From: an uncultured Oscillospiraceae bacterium
GTDB lineage: Bacteria; Bacillota; Clostridia; Oscillospirales; Acutalibacteraceae
Direction: 5' to 3'
Assembly: GCA_900554775.1 (NCBI GenBank)
Contig: USIK01000061.1
Coordinates: forward strand, 1 to 5,206
Length of the DNA stretch: 5,206 nucleotides
Positions 1-5,206 of the stretch are shown piece after piece. Under the pieces are notes generated by a model. The model was not told the origin of the DNA and made no database searches. It saw only the letters and a list, made by a program, of their open reading frames with translations. Every line of letters begins with the position of its first letter. The stretch's first letter is position 1. Position numbers and translations under genes: made by a program.

Positions 1-107
1 CTGCTTTCGCTTCTAAGCCAAATTTTAACGTTAAAGCCGGCGTAAGCCGCCTGAAAGGCTATTTGAGTTCCAAGGACGCCCCCGCCCATCACAGTTATGT
101 TTTTCAT
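1..107 (-). CDS. 3-hydroxyacyl-CoA dehydrogenase, N-terminal fragment (runs off left edge)
   Basis: Only the first 35 codons are present. The peptide opens MKNITVMGGGVLGTQIAFQA and continues through AAYAGFNVKIWLRSES. This is the start of a Rossmann NAD-binding fold: a beta strand, a glycine-rich loop (GGGVLG, residues 8-13), a helix, then a second strand ending at the NVKIW segment. The wording matches the 3-hydroxyacyl-CoA dehydrogenases of Firmicutes, which use NAD(H) to interconvert 3-hydroxyacyl-CoA and 3-oxoacyl-CoA in beta-oxidation or butyrate-type metabolism in the cytoplasm. The ATG at 107-105 is supported by AGGAG at 120-116, eight bases upstream. The catalytic His/Glu region and the C-terminal domain lie outside the window, so substrate and exact subfamily cannot be judged. 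Another Rossmann-fold dehydrogenase remains possible. It lies 78 bases downstream of lysS on the same strand. Confidence 0.75.
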   Translation of the reverse strand, partial: MKNITVMGGGVLGTQIAFQAAYAGFNVKIWLRSES

Positions 108-129
108 GATTGTTTCTCCTTAATTTCGA

Positions 130-157
130 ATTTTCATACAGAAAAAGGCCATATCAA
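130..157 (-). promoter_or_regulatory. Weak candidate promoter for the 3-hydroxyacyl-CoA dehydrogenase gene
   Basis: On the minus strand, TTGATA (157-152, five of six to the -35 consensus) and GAAAAT (135-130, four of six to the -10) are separated by 16 bases. Initiation would fall roughly 20 bases before the ATG at 107. The 78-base lysS-dehydrogenase gap (108-185) holds no other clear signal and no stem-loop terminator, so read-through from lysS is equally possible. In A/T-rich DNA such a match can arise by chance. Confidence 0.3.
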
Positions 158-185
158 TTACGATACAGCCATATGTAACCAAAAA

Positions 186-1703
186 TTAATCTTTATCTAC
201 AGGTAATTTCTTCATTGTTGGGAAGATAATTACGTCTCTTATTGAAGGGCTGTCGGTCAAAAGCATAACAAGCCTGTCAATTCCCATTCCAAGGCCACCT
301 GTAGGAGCCATTGCATATTCAAGCGAAGTTATGAAATCTTCGTCGATCATATTGGCTTCTTCATCGCCTTTTTCACGAAGTTCCATCTGGCGAACAAATC
401 TTTCTCTTTGGTCAATCGGGTCATTAAGCTCCGAGTAAGCGTTTGCAAGTTCTCTTCTGGTTATAAAAAGTTCAAAGCGCTCAACCAAATATGGAGTTTC
501 TTTCTTCCTTTTCGTAAGCGGCGAAACCTCAACAGGGTAATCATAAATAAACGTTGGTTGAAGCAAGTTTTCTTCAACTTTTTCTTCAAAAACTTTATTT
601 AAAATGTCGCCCCATGAGTCGCCTTCTTTGATTTCAACTTCAAGCTCTTTAGCAACTTTTTTTGCCTTTTCAGTGTCGCAAGCAAATTCGCCGAAATCTT
701 TGCCGGTGTATTTTTTAACTGCCTCGATCATTGTCAATCTTTCGAAAGGCTTAAAAATGTCAATCTTTTCGCCTTGGTATTCAATTGCTTCAGTTTTGCC
801 AATAGCTCTTGCGCAGTCTCTAATCATCTCTTCGGCCAAATCCATCATGTCTTTATAGTCAGAATAGGCTTCATAAAGCTCAATGGTTGTGAATTCCGGG
901 TTATGTTTGGTTGAAATTCCTTCATTTCTGAAAAGTCTGCCAATCTCATAAACCTTGTTCATGCCGCCAACGATGAGCCTTTTAAGGTAAAGCTCAGGAG
1001 CAATTCTAAGGTAAAGGTCCATGTCAAGAGCGTTGTGGTGAGTTATAAAAGGTTTCGCAGCTGCCCCGCCCGGAATAACGTTTAGAACCGGGGTTTCGAC
1101 TTCGATAAAGCCCTTGGAATCCAAAAGATTTCTTATAGCCCTGATGATAAGGCTGCGACTTACGAAAGTTTCTTTAACTTCCGGGGAAGAAATCAAATCA
1201 AGGTATCTTTGGCGATATCTAGTGTCGGTGTCTTTAAGGCCGTGGAATTTTTCAGGAAGCGGCAAGAAAGATTTCGAAAGAAGCTCCATGTCAGTAACAT
1301 GAACCGAAATTTCGCCCCTTCTAGTTTTGAAAACATAGCCTTTAATCCCAACGATGTCGCCAATATCCCAAAGGGAAATAATTTCTTTGTATTTTTCTTC
1401 GCCAAGGCCGTTAATATTAAAGTAAATTTGAATTTTACCGCTACCGTCGGCAATATCCATGAAAGAAGCCTTGCCCATATCTCTGTGGCTCATTATTCTT
1501 CCGGCGATGCAAACGTCTTTGCCGTCAAAATTCTCAAAATTTTCTATAATATCTTTCGAAAGAGCGTCGCAAGCGAAAGTGGTTTTGTCAAAAGGATTTC
1601 TGCCGCTTTCTTTCAAAGTTTTAAATTTTTCTCTTCTTATCTTAAAAACTTCGCTGCCGGATTCTTCAGTATTTTCGTTTTGAACGTTTATATCTTCGCT
1701 CAT
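186..1703 (-). CDS. lysS: Lysyl-tRNA synthetase, class II
   Basis: This enzyme charges tRNA-Lys with lysine in the cytoplasm, using ATP. It is complete at 505 residues, the usual LysS length. The N-terminal anticodon-binding OB fold spans about residues 60-150 (it includes VCIAGRIMSHRDMGKASF). It is followed by the conserved YRQRYLDL at 163-170, class II motif 1 around 198-207 (GFIEVETPVL), motif 2 around 252-280 (GRLFRNEGISTKHNPEF, with the ATP-contacting Arg) and motif 3 at 469-482 (GGLGMGIDRLVMLL). The ATG at 1703-1701 follows an AAGGG ribosome site ending eight bases upstream; the stop is TAA. The gene starts 21 bases after greA ends, so it is very probably translated from the greA transcript. 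There is no room for a T-box leader, so uncharged tRNA-Lys cannot regulate it by that route here. No frameshift or missing motif is visible. Confidence 0.98.
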   Translation of the reverse strand: MSEDINVQNENTEESGSEVFKIRREKFKTLKESGRNPFDKTTFACDALSKDIIENFENFDGKDVCIAGRIMSHRDMGKASFMDIADGSGKIQIYFNINGLGEEKYKEIISLWDIGDIVGIKGYVFKTRRGEISVHVTDMELLSKSFLPLPEKFHGLKDTDTRYRQRYLDLISSPEVKETFVSRSLIIRAIRNLLDSKGFIEVETPVLNVIPGGAAAKPFITHHNALDMDLYLRIAPELYLKRLIVGGMNKVYEIGRLFRNEGISTKHNPEFTTIELYEAYSDYKDMMDLAEEMIRDCARAIGKTEAIEYQGEKIDIFKPFERLTMIEAVKKYTGKDFGEFACDTEKAKKVAKELEVEIKEGDSWGDILNKVFEEKVEENLLQPTFIYDYPVEVSPLTKRKKETPYLVERFELFITRRELANAYSELNDPIDQRERFVRQMELREKGDEEANMIDEDFITSLEYAMAPTGGLGMGIDRLVMLLTDSPSIRDVIIFPTMKKLPVDKD

Positions 1704-1724
1704 TTTATCATCCCTTTTAAAAAA

Positions 1725-2198
1725 TTACTTGTAAATTTCAATTATTTTATATGTGCAAATTCCACCAGGAGTTTCAACTTTAACGATTTCCCCAGCTTCA
1801 TGGCCGATTAAAGCCGCTCCAACAGGAGATTCATCTGAAATTTTACCTTCTCTTGGGTCTGCTTCGCTTGGTCCAACGATTTTATAATCAATGACTTCGC
1901 TGTATTCCATATCTTCAACTTTAACTTTCGAACCAACGTTAACAAGCTCGGTGCTGAGTTCATGCTCATCAATGATTTTAACGTCTTTAAGCATTGATTC
2001 TATTTCCAAAATCCTTGCTTCGATGATTGCTTGCTCGTTTTTCGCTTCGTCATATTCGCTGTTTTCAGAAAGGTCGCCAAATGAAAGCGCAACTTTTATT
2101 TTTTCCGCTACTTCTTTTCTTTTAACGGTTTTCAAATTTTCAAGTTCGTTTTCAAGGTTTCTAAGGCCTTCTTCGGTTAAGATTACCTGTTTAGACAT
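1725..2198 (-). CDS. greA: Transcription elongation factor GreA
   Basis: GreA enters the RNA polymerase secondary channel and stimulates cleavage of backtracked RNA, releasing stalled complexes. It is complete at 157 residues, against 158 in E. coli. The N-terminal half is an antiparallel coiled coil (about residues 10-75). Its tip carries the diagnostic acidic loop [16 protein letters not shown] at 41-56; D42 and E45 correspond to the pair that helps hold the catalytic metal. The C-terminal FKBP-like domain (about 82-157) contains [18 protein letters not shown], another family hallmark. The ATG at 2198-2196 is preceded by GGAG (2210-2207), spaced eight bases; the stop is TAA. It is the first gene behind a strong promoter at 2236-2265 and sits directly before lysS, a pairing familiar from Firmicutes. 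GreB is excluded by the overall wording and the lineage. Confidence 0.97.
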   Translation of the reverse strand: MSKQVILTEEGLRNLENELENLKTVKRKEVAEKIKVALSFGDLSENSEYDEAKNEQAIIEARILEIESMLKDVKIIDEHELSTELVNVGSKVKVEDMEYSEVIDYKIVGPSEADPREGKISDESPVGAALIGHEAGEIVKVETPGGICTYKIIEIYK

Positions 2199-2235
2199 TT
2201 ATATCACTCCAAATTTTCATATTTGATATGCTTTA

Positions 2236-2265
2236 ATTATATTAATTTTAACAAATCAATGTCAA
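2236..2265 (-). promoter_or_regulatory. Consensus sigma-A type promoter for greA-lysS
   Basis: Read on the minus strand, a perfect -35 hexamer TTGACA (2265-2260) and a perfect -10 hexamer TATAAT (2241-2236) are separated by 18 bases. Initiation would be expected near 2229, giving a leader of about 30 bases that contains the greA ribosome site GGAG at 2210-2207. The -35 box begins only 12 bases past the glnN stop codon. The leader is too short for a riboswitch or T-box, which suggests constitutive expression. No operator-like palindrome overlaps it. Confidence 0.85.
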
Positions 2266-2277
2266 GCTAAAATTAAG

Positions 2278-4359
2278 CTAAACGCTGAAGAGAATATCTT
2301 CGTAAGTTGGGTATGGCCAGTATTCTTTCGGGATGTTTTCTTCAATTTTATCAATGCTTTCCCTTACTTCATCCATTGCTAAAAGAACTTCTTCTTTGAA
2401 TTTATGAGCACGCTTTACGGCGTCCCCTGTTTTGTTAGCTTCGTCGTTAACTGTAATTAAAGTATTGAGGTCTTTGTAAAGTTTATCAGAAAGCTCAGAA
2501 AGATATTTCAAAGTTTCTTTTTCAGCAAAGCACTCGCAAGAAAGATTTTGCTTGCTAATTACTGTGTCGCACAGAATCTTCGTGTACTTACTCGTTGCAG
2601 GCAAAATTTCATTTTTAACCATGCTCGCAAGAGTTTTTGCTTCAATGTGAACCATTTTACAGTAATTTTCCAAATGAATCTCACAACGAGAACTAAGCTC
2701 TCTTCTTGAAAGAACGCCATGAGTTTCGAAGAGCCTGACGTTTTTCTCATCGAGCGAATGTTCAAGAGCATCGACTGAAGTTTTGAAGTTATAAAGGCCT
2801 CTTTTTTCAGCTTCTTTAACCCAGTCATCCGAGTAGCTGTTACCGTTGAAGATAACCTTCTTGTGCTTTTTAATCGTCTTCACAAGAAGCTCGTTTAAAT
2901 GCTTTGAAGGTTCGGCAAAGTTTTCGAGTTCATCGGCAAATTCTTTCAAAGCTTGAGCCGCAATGGTGTTTAGAATCATGTTTGGCGAAGCGATTGATTG
3001 GCTCGAACCAACCATTCTGAATTCAAATTTATTTCCAGTAAATGCAAAAGGCGAAGTCCTGTTGCGGTCGGAAGTATCGCACGGGAAGGACGGAATAACA
3101 TTAAGCCCAATTTCAAAGTTTCTTCTTTGCCTTGTGTAAATTTCGCCGCGTTCAATTGCTTCCAAAATAGACATAATCTCCTGGCCAAGATAGATCGAAA
3201 CTATCGCCGGAGGCGCTTCTGCTCCGCCGAGTCTGAAGTCGTTGCTGTAAGAAGAAATTGAAATTCTAAGCAAGTCAGAATATTCGTCAACTGCTTTAAT
3301 CATCGCACAAAGGAAAATCAAAAACTGAACGTTGTCTTGCGGGGAGTTGCCCGGCTCAAGAAGGTTAATGCCGGTATCCGAAGAAAGCGACCAGTTGTTG
3401 TGCTTGCCGCTACCGTTTACTCCTTTGAAAGGCTTTTCATGCAGCAGACAAACAAGATTATGGCGCTCAGCAATAACTTTGAGCATTTCCATTATAAGGT
3501 GGTTTTGGTCAGTCGCGAGGTTTGAATAAGAATGAATTTGAGCCACTTCATGCTGAGCCGGAGCCACTTCGTTGTGTTTGGTTTTCGAAGGAATACCAAG
3601 TTTCCAAAGTTCCCTGTCGAGATCTTGCATGAAATACATAACCCTTGGCTTCAAAGCAGCAAAGTAATGGTCAGAAAGATCTTGAGCCTTAACCGGAGGA
3701 GCACCGAAAAGGGTCCTGCCGCAGAAGATCATGTCTTTTCTTTTGTTGTAAATTTCTCTGTCAATAAGAAAGTATTCCTGCTCTGCGCCCATGGTTGGAA
3801 TAACTTTTTTGATCTTATCGTTTCCAAGGATTCTAAGAATTCTAAGAGACTGTTTATTAAGCGCATAGATTGACTTCAAAAGAGGGGTCTTTTCGTCAAG
3901 AACCTCTCCGCTGTAAGAGCAGAAGAACGTTGGAATATAAAGCGAGCCATTTTTAACGAAAGCATATGAAGTTGGGTCCCAGGAGGTATAACCCCTTGCT
4001 TCGAAAGTAGCTCTAAGGCCGCCCGAAGGGAAGCTCGAAGCATCTGATTCGCCTTTGATGAGCTCTTTTACCGAAAAGTTCATTTTAACGCTTCCGTCAG
4101 GCGTGAAATCCAAGAAGCTGTTGTGCTTTTCAGCCGTTATATCGGTAAGAGGCTGGAACCAGTGCGTGAAGTGAGTGGCGCCTTTTTCGAGTGCCCAATC
4201 TTTCATAACTTGCGCGACTATTTCTCCGGCTGCTTCATCCACAGAAGAATTTTCGTCGATAGACTTCCTGAGGCTTTCATAAATATTTGGAGGGAGCCTT
4301 TTTTTCATCACGTCATCATTGAACACCATGCTGCCAAACACTTCGGGTATATTTATCAT
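2278..4359 (-). CDS. glnN: Glutamine synthetase type III
   Basis: It makes glutamine from glutamate, ammonia and ATP in the cytoplasm, the main entry point for ammonia into biosynthesis. At 693 residues it has the size of GSIII rather than GSI (about 450-470). The GSIII-type N-terminus (IPEVFGSMVFNDDVMKKRLP, 4-23) is clear. Catalytic-core motifs are MGAEQEYFLID (190-200, with the metal-binding Glu pair), KHNEVAPAQHEVAQIHSYSN (261-280), NGSGKHNNWSLSSDTG (315-330, matching the NGSGxH loop of other GS families) and NRTSPFAFTGNKFEFRMVGS (433-452). The helical C-terminal extension (about 480-693) is typical of GSIII. The ATG at 4359-4357 follows GGAG with a seven-base spacer; the stop is TAG. It starts 34 bases after the upstream membrane-protein gene, without a convincing promoter of its own, so it is probably read from the trxB side. 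No frameshift or lost motif is seen. Confidence 0.97.
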   Translation of the reverse strand: MINIPEVFGSMVFNDDVMKKRLPPNIYESLRKSIDENSSVDEAAGEIVAQVMKDWALEKGATHFTHWFQPLTDITAEKHNSFLDFTPDGSVKMNFSVKELIKGESDASSFPSGGLRATFEARGYTSWDPTSYAFVKNGSLYIPTFFCSYSGEVLDEKTPLLKSIYALNKQSLRILRILGNDKIKKVIPTMGAEQEYFLIDREIYNKRKDMIFCGRTLFGAPPVKAQDLSDHYFAALKPRVMYFMQDLDRELWKLGIPSKTKHNEVAPAQHEVAQIHSYSNLATDQNHLIMEMLKVIAERHNLVCLLHEKPFKGVNGSGKHNNWSLSSDTGINLLEPGNSPQDNVQFLIFLCAMIKAVDEYSDLLRISISSYSNDFRLGGAEAPPAIVSIYLGQEIMSILEAIERGEIYTRQRRNFEIGLNVIPSFPCDTSDRNRTSPFAFTGNKFEFRMVGSSQSIASPNMILNTIAAQALKEFADELENFAEPSKHLNELLVKTIKKHKKVIFNGNSYSDDWVKEAEKRGLYNFKTSVDALEHSLDEKNVRLFETHGVLSRRELSSRCEIHLENYCKMVHIEAKTLASMVKNEILPATSKYTKILCDTVISKQNLSCECFAEKETLKYLSELSDKLYKDLNTLITVNDEANKTGDAVKRAHKFKEEVLLAMDEVRESIDKIEENIPKEYWPYPTYEDILFSV

Positions 4360-4393
4360 AAAATTACTCCAATCTTTTAGAACATTTAATTTT

Positions 4394-4855
4394 TTATTTT
4401 GCGCATTTCTTGCAGGGCTCGTAACCTTTTTTCACAGCTTCACTAAGGCTCACGGCTTTGTAGTTTCTCTTCCCGCAAGATTTAGAATAATGATATTTCT
4501 TGCCGCTTTTGGTTATGTAAACTACTTTGGGTTTATCTTTTTCGGTTTTTTCTGCTTTTTTACTTTCGGTTTTGCTCTCTTCCTTCCTGATCTCATTATT
4601 TAAAGAAGGCTTTGCCTCCGGGAGCTCCACCACGGTTTTAACCGCAGGCTCAGGTTTGGGCGAAAAATTCTCATAAACCAAAAAAGAAAAAACAGCAAAA
4701 GAAACGAGCGAAATAGCCGCCACGAAAGACTTAAACTTGGTGCTTTGCTTGCCAAATTTCCAGAGCAAAACCGCTCCAACGGGAATAAAAACAACCGAAG
4801 CAAAGCAAATTATAGGAATATATTCTTTTTCATACCATTTAGTTTCGTCTTCCAT
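4394..4855 (-). CDS. Small membrane protein with C-terminal Cys/His (possible zinc-binding) motif
   Basis: I do not recognise a named family. With the start preferred here it has 153 residues. Two hydrophobic segments (about residues 12-33 and 43-61) are joined by a short basic loop, predicting a helical hairpin in the membrane with both ends on the same side. A charged Lys/Glu/Pro-rich linker follows (about 64-108). The tail reads VVYITKSGKKYHYSKSCGKR and ends GYEPCKKCAK, giving a His-x4-Cys and a terminal PCxxC. The spacing resembles the short Ada-like metal-binding tails found on many Firmicute surface and membrane proteins; zinc binding is an inference. An in-frame ATG lies two codons upstream (4861), but GAGGAAGG at 4869-4862 is spaced better for the ATG at 4855. 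It sits 20 bases after trxB and 34 before glnN, apparently in one operon. The stop is TAA. Confidence 0.8.
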   Translation of the reverse strand: MEDETKWYEKEYIPIICFASVVFIPVGAVLLWKFGKQSTKFKSFVAAISLVSFAVFSFLVYENFSPKPEPAVKTVVELPEAKPSLNNEIRKEESKTESKKAEKTEKDKPKVVYITKSGKKYHYSKSCGKRNYKAVSLSEAVKKGYEPCKKCAK

Positions 4856-4861
4856 TAGCAT

Positions 4862-4869
4862 CCTTCCTC
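4862..4869 (-). promoter_or_regulatory. Ribosome binding site that decides the start of the membrane-protein gene
   Basis: The minus strand reads GAGGAAGG immediately before ATG-CTA-ATG. For the first ATG (4861) the purine run abuts the start codon, and even its GAGG part leaves only four bases. For the second ATG (4855) the spacing is six bases from AAGG and nine to ten from AGGA/GAGG, within the normal range. The second ATG is therefore preferred, although both are in frame and differ by only two residues. Confidence 0.6.
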
Positions 4870-4875
4870 AAAAAT

Positions 4876-5169
4876 TCATCTGCTGAGCAAATACTCGGCC
4901 GCTTTATTTCCGCAAACCGCTCCATCCGCCGTAGCAGTAACAATCTGCCTTAAAGGCTTATTCCTGCAGTCGCCCGCAACGAAAACTCCATCAAGGTTCG
5001 TTTCGCAATCCTCCGTGGCTTTGAAGTAGCCGTTTTCGTCCATTTCGATCTGGCCTTTGTAAATTCCGCAGTCAGGGTCATAGCCAATCGCAATGAAAAC
5101 TCCGTCAACGGGCATTTCGTATTCGCCGTTTTCTTTGCTTTCAATCACTGCGCTGGTAACAAACTTCTC
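4876..5169 (-). CDS. trxB: Thioredoxin reductase, C-terminal fragment (cut by adapter sequence at right edge)
   Basis: The last 97 residues of a thioredoxin reductase-like flavoprotein, which uses NADPH and FAD to reduce thioredoxin in the cytoplasm. The full family is about 300-320 residues, so roughly two thirds is missing, including the N-terminal FAD loop and the redox CxxC. Visible are the end of the NADPH domain (VDGVFIAIGYDPD, 21-33) and the diagnostic C-terminal FAD segment TNLDGVFVAGDCRNKPLRQI followed by VTATADGA (57-84); the GD and RQ residues contact flavin in the family. The stop is TGA at 4878-4876. The frame stays open to the window edge, but bases 5170-5206 translate to FNLFPYSTLFRS, which derives from an Illumina adapter and should not be annotated as protein. 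A related low-molecular-weight disulfide reductase cannot be excluded without the CxxC. It is the first visible gene of the trxB - membrane protein - glnN run. Confidence 0.9.
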   Translation of the reverse strand, partial: EKFVTSAVIESKENGEYEMPVDGVFIAIGYDPDCGIYKGQIEMDENGYFKATEDCETNLDGVFVAGDCRNKPLRQIVTATADGAVCGNKAAEYLLSR

Positions 5170-5199
5170 AGATCGGAAGAGCGTCGAGTAGGGAAAGAG
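5170..5199. other. Illumina TruSeq adapter remnant (assembly contamination)
   Basis: From 5170 the plus strand begins AGATCGGAAGAGCGTCG and, after one mismatched base, continues GTAGGGAAAGAG up to 5199. This matches the widely used TruSeq universal (read 1 side) adapter as I recall it at 29 of 30 positions; the single difference is A instead of T at 5187. The final seven bases (5200-5206, ATTAAAG) no longer follow the adapter and have no clear origin. The genuine genomic sequence therefore ends at or just before 5169. Confidence 0.93.
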
Positions 5200-5206
5200 A
5201 TTAAAG

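Noticed and set aside
1209..1811. A 200-codon open frame on the plus strand overlapping the 5' end of lysS and the 3' end of greA
   Set aside because: It lies antisense to two unmistakable genes, has low-complexity Phe/Asn/Ser-rich composition, no recognisable domain and no clear ribosome site. It is a shadow of the codon usage on the coding strand.
2259..2280. Repeated AAGCTA / AGCT elements just after the glnN stop, considered as a terminator
   Set aside because: The AGCT stems are only four bases, A/T-rich and lack a following U-run on the coding strand, so they are not a credible intrinsic terminator. They also abut the greA -35 box.
3532..3873. A 113-codon open frame on the plus strand inside glnN
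   Set aside because: It is fully antisense to conserved glutamine synthetase motifs, with no recognisable protein features.
4387..4430. Possible glnN promoter (TTACGA and CAAAAT, 17-base spacing) at the end of the membrane-protein gene
   Set aside because: The -35 box matches only three of six consensus positions and the -10 four of six, which is unremarkable in A/T-rich DNA. The short 34-base gap is more consistent with co-transcription.
4876..5206. trxB as a genuine pseudogene or gene fusion with a novel N-terminal tail
   Set aside because: The apparent upstream extension is Illumina adapter sequence and the break coincides with the contig edge. The remaining trxB portion is intact, so truncation is technical.
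1..5206. A previously undescribed defence, mobile or biosynthetic system
   Set aside because: All long frames are housekeeping genes with intact family motifs. No transposase, integrase, toxin-antitoxin pair, repeat array, tRNA-adjacent attachment site or structured non-coding RNA was found.

Overview
The window reads as an ordinary piece of chromosome from an anaerobic, low-to-moderate-GC Firmicute, most likely a gut-type Clostridia or Eubacteriales species. The evidence is the adjacent greA-lysS pair, a type III glutamine synthetase, strong AGGAG/GGAG-type ribosome binding sites, a short-chain 3-hydroxyacyl-CoA dehydrogenase of the kind common in clostridial relatives, and an A/T-rich sigma-A promoter. 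The placement is inferred from protein style; no search was run.

Every supported gene lies on the minus strand, so transcription runs from high to low coordinates. In that order they are: the C-terminal third of a thioredoxin reductase (trxB, cut at the right edge); a small two-helix membrane protein with a possible Cys/His metal-binding tail; a full-length type III glutamine synthetase (glnN); transcript cleavage factor GreA; class II lysyl-tRNA synthetase (lysS); and the first 35 codons of a 3-hydroxyacyl-CoA dehydrogenase, cut at the left edge. trxB, the membrane protein and glnN are separated by 20 and 34 bases and look co-transcribed. A near-perfect TTGACA/TATAAT promoter in the 79-base glnN-greA gap starts a second unit, greA-lysS (21-base gap). 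A 78-base gap, with only a weak promoter candidate, separates lysS from the dehydrogenase.

The gene content is housekeeping: redox maintenance, nitrogen assimilation, rescue of stalled RNA polymerase and tRNA charging. I found no mobile element, CRISPR array, tRNA, rRNA, riboswitch or convincing intrinsic terminator.

The most notable signal is not biological. The last 37 bases (5170-5206) begin with a 29-of-30 match to the Illumina TruSeq adapter, so the right end of this contig is a sequencing artefact and trxB is truncated by it, not by evolution.
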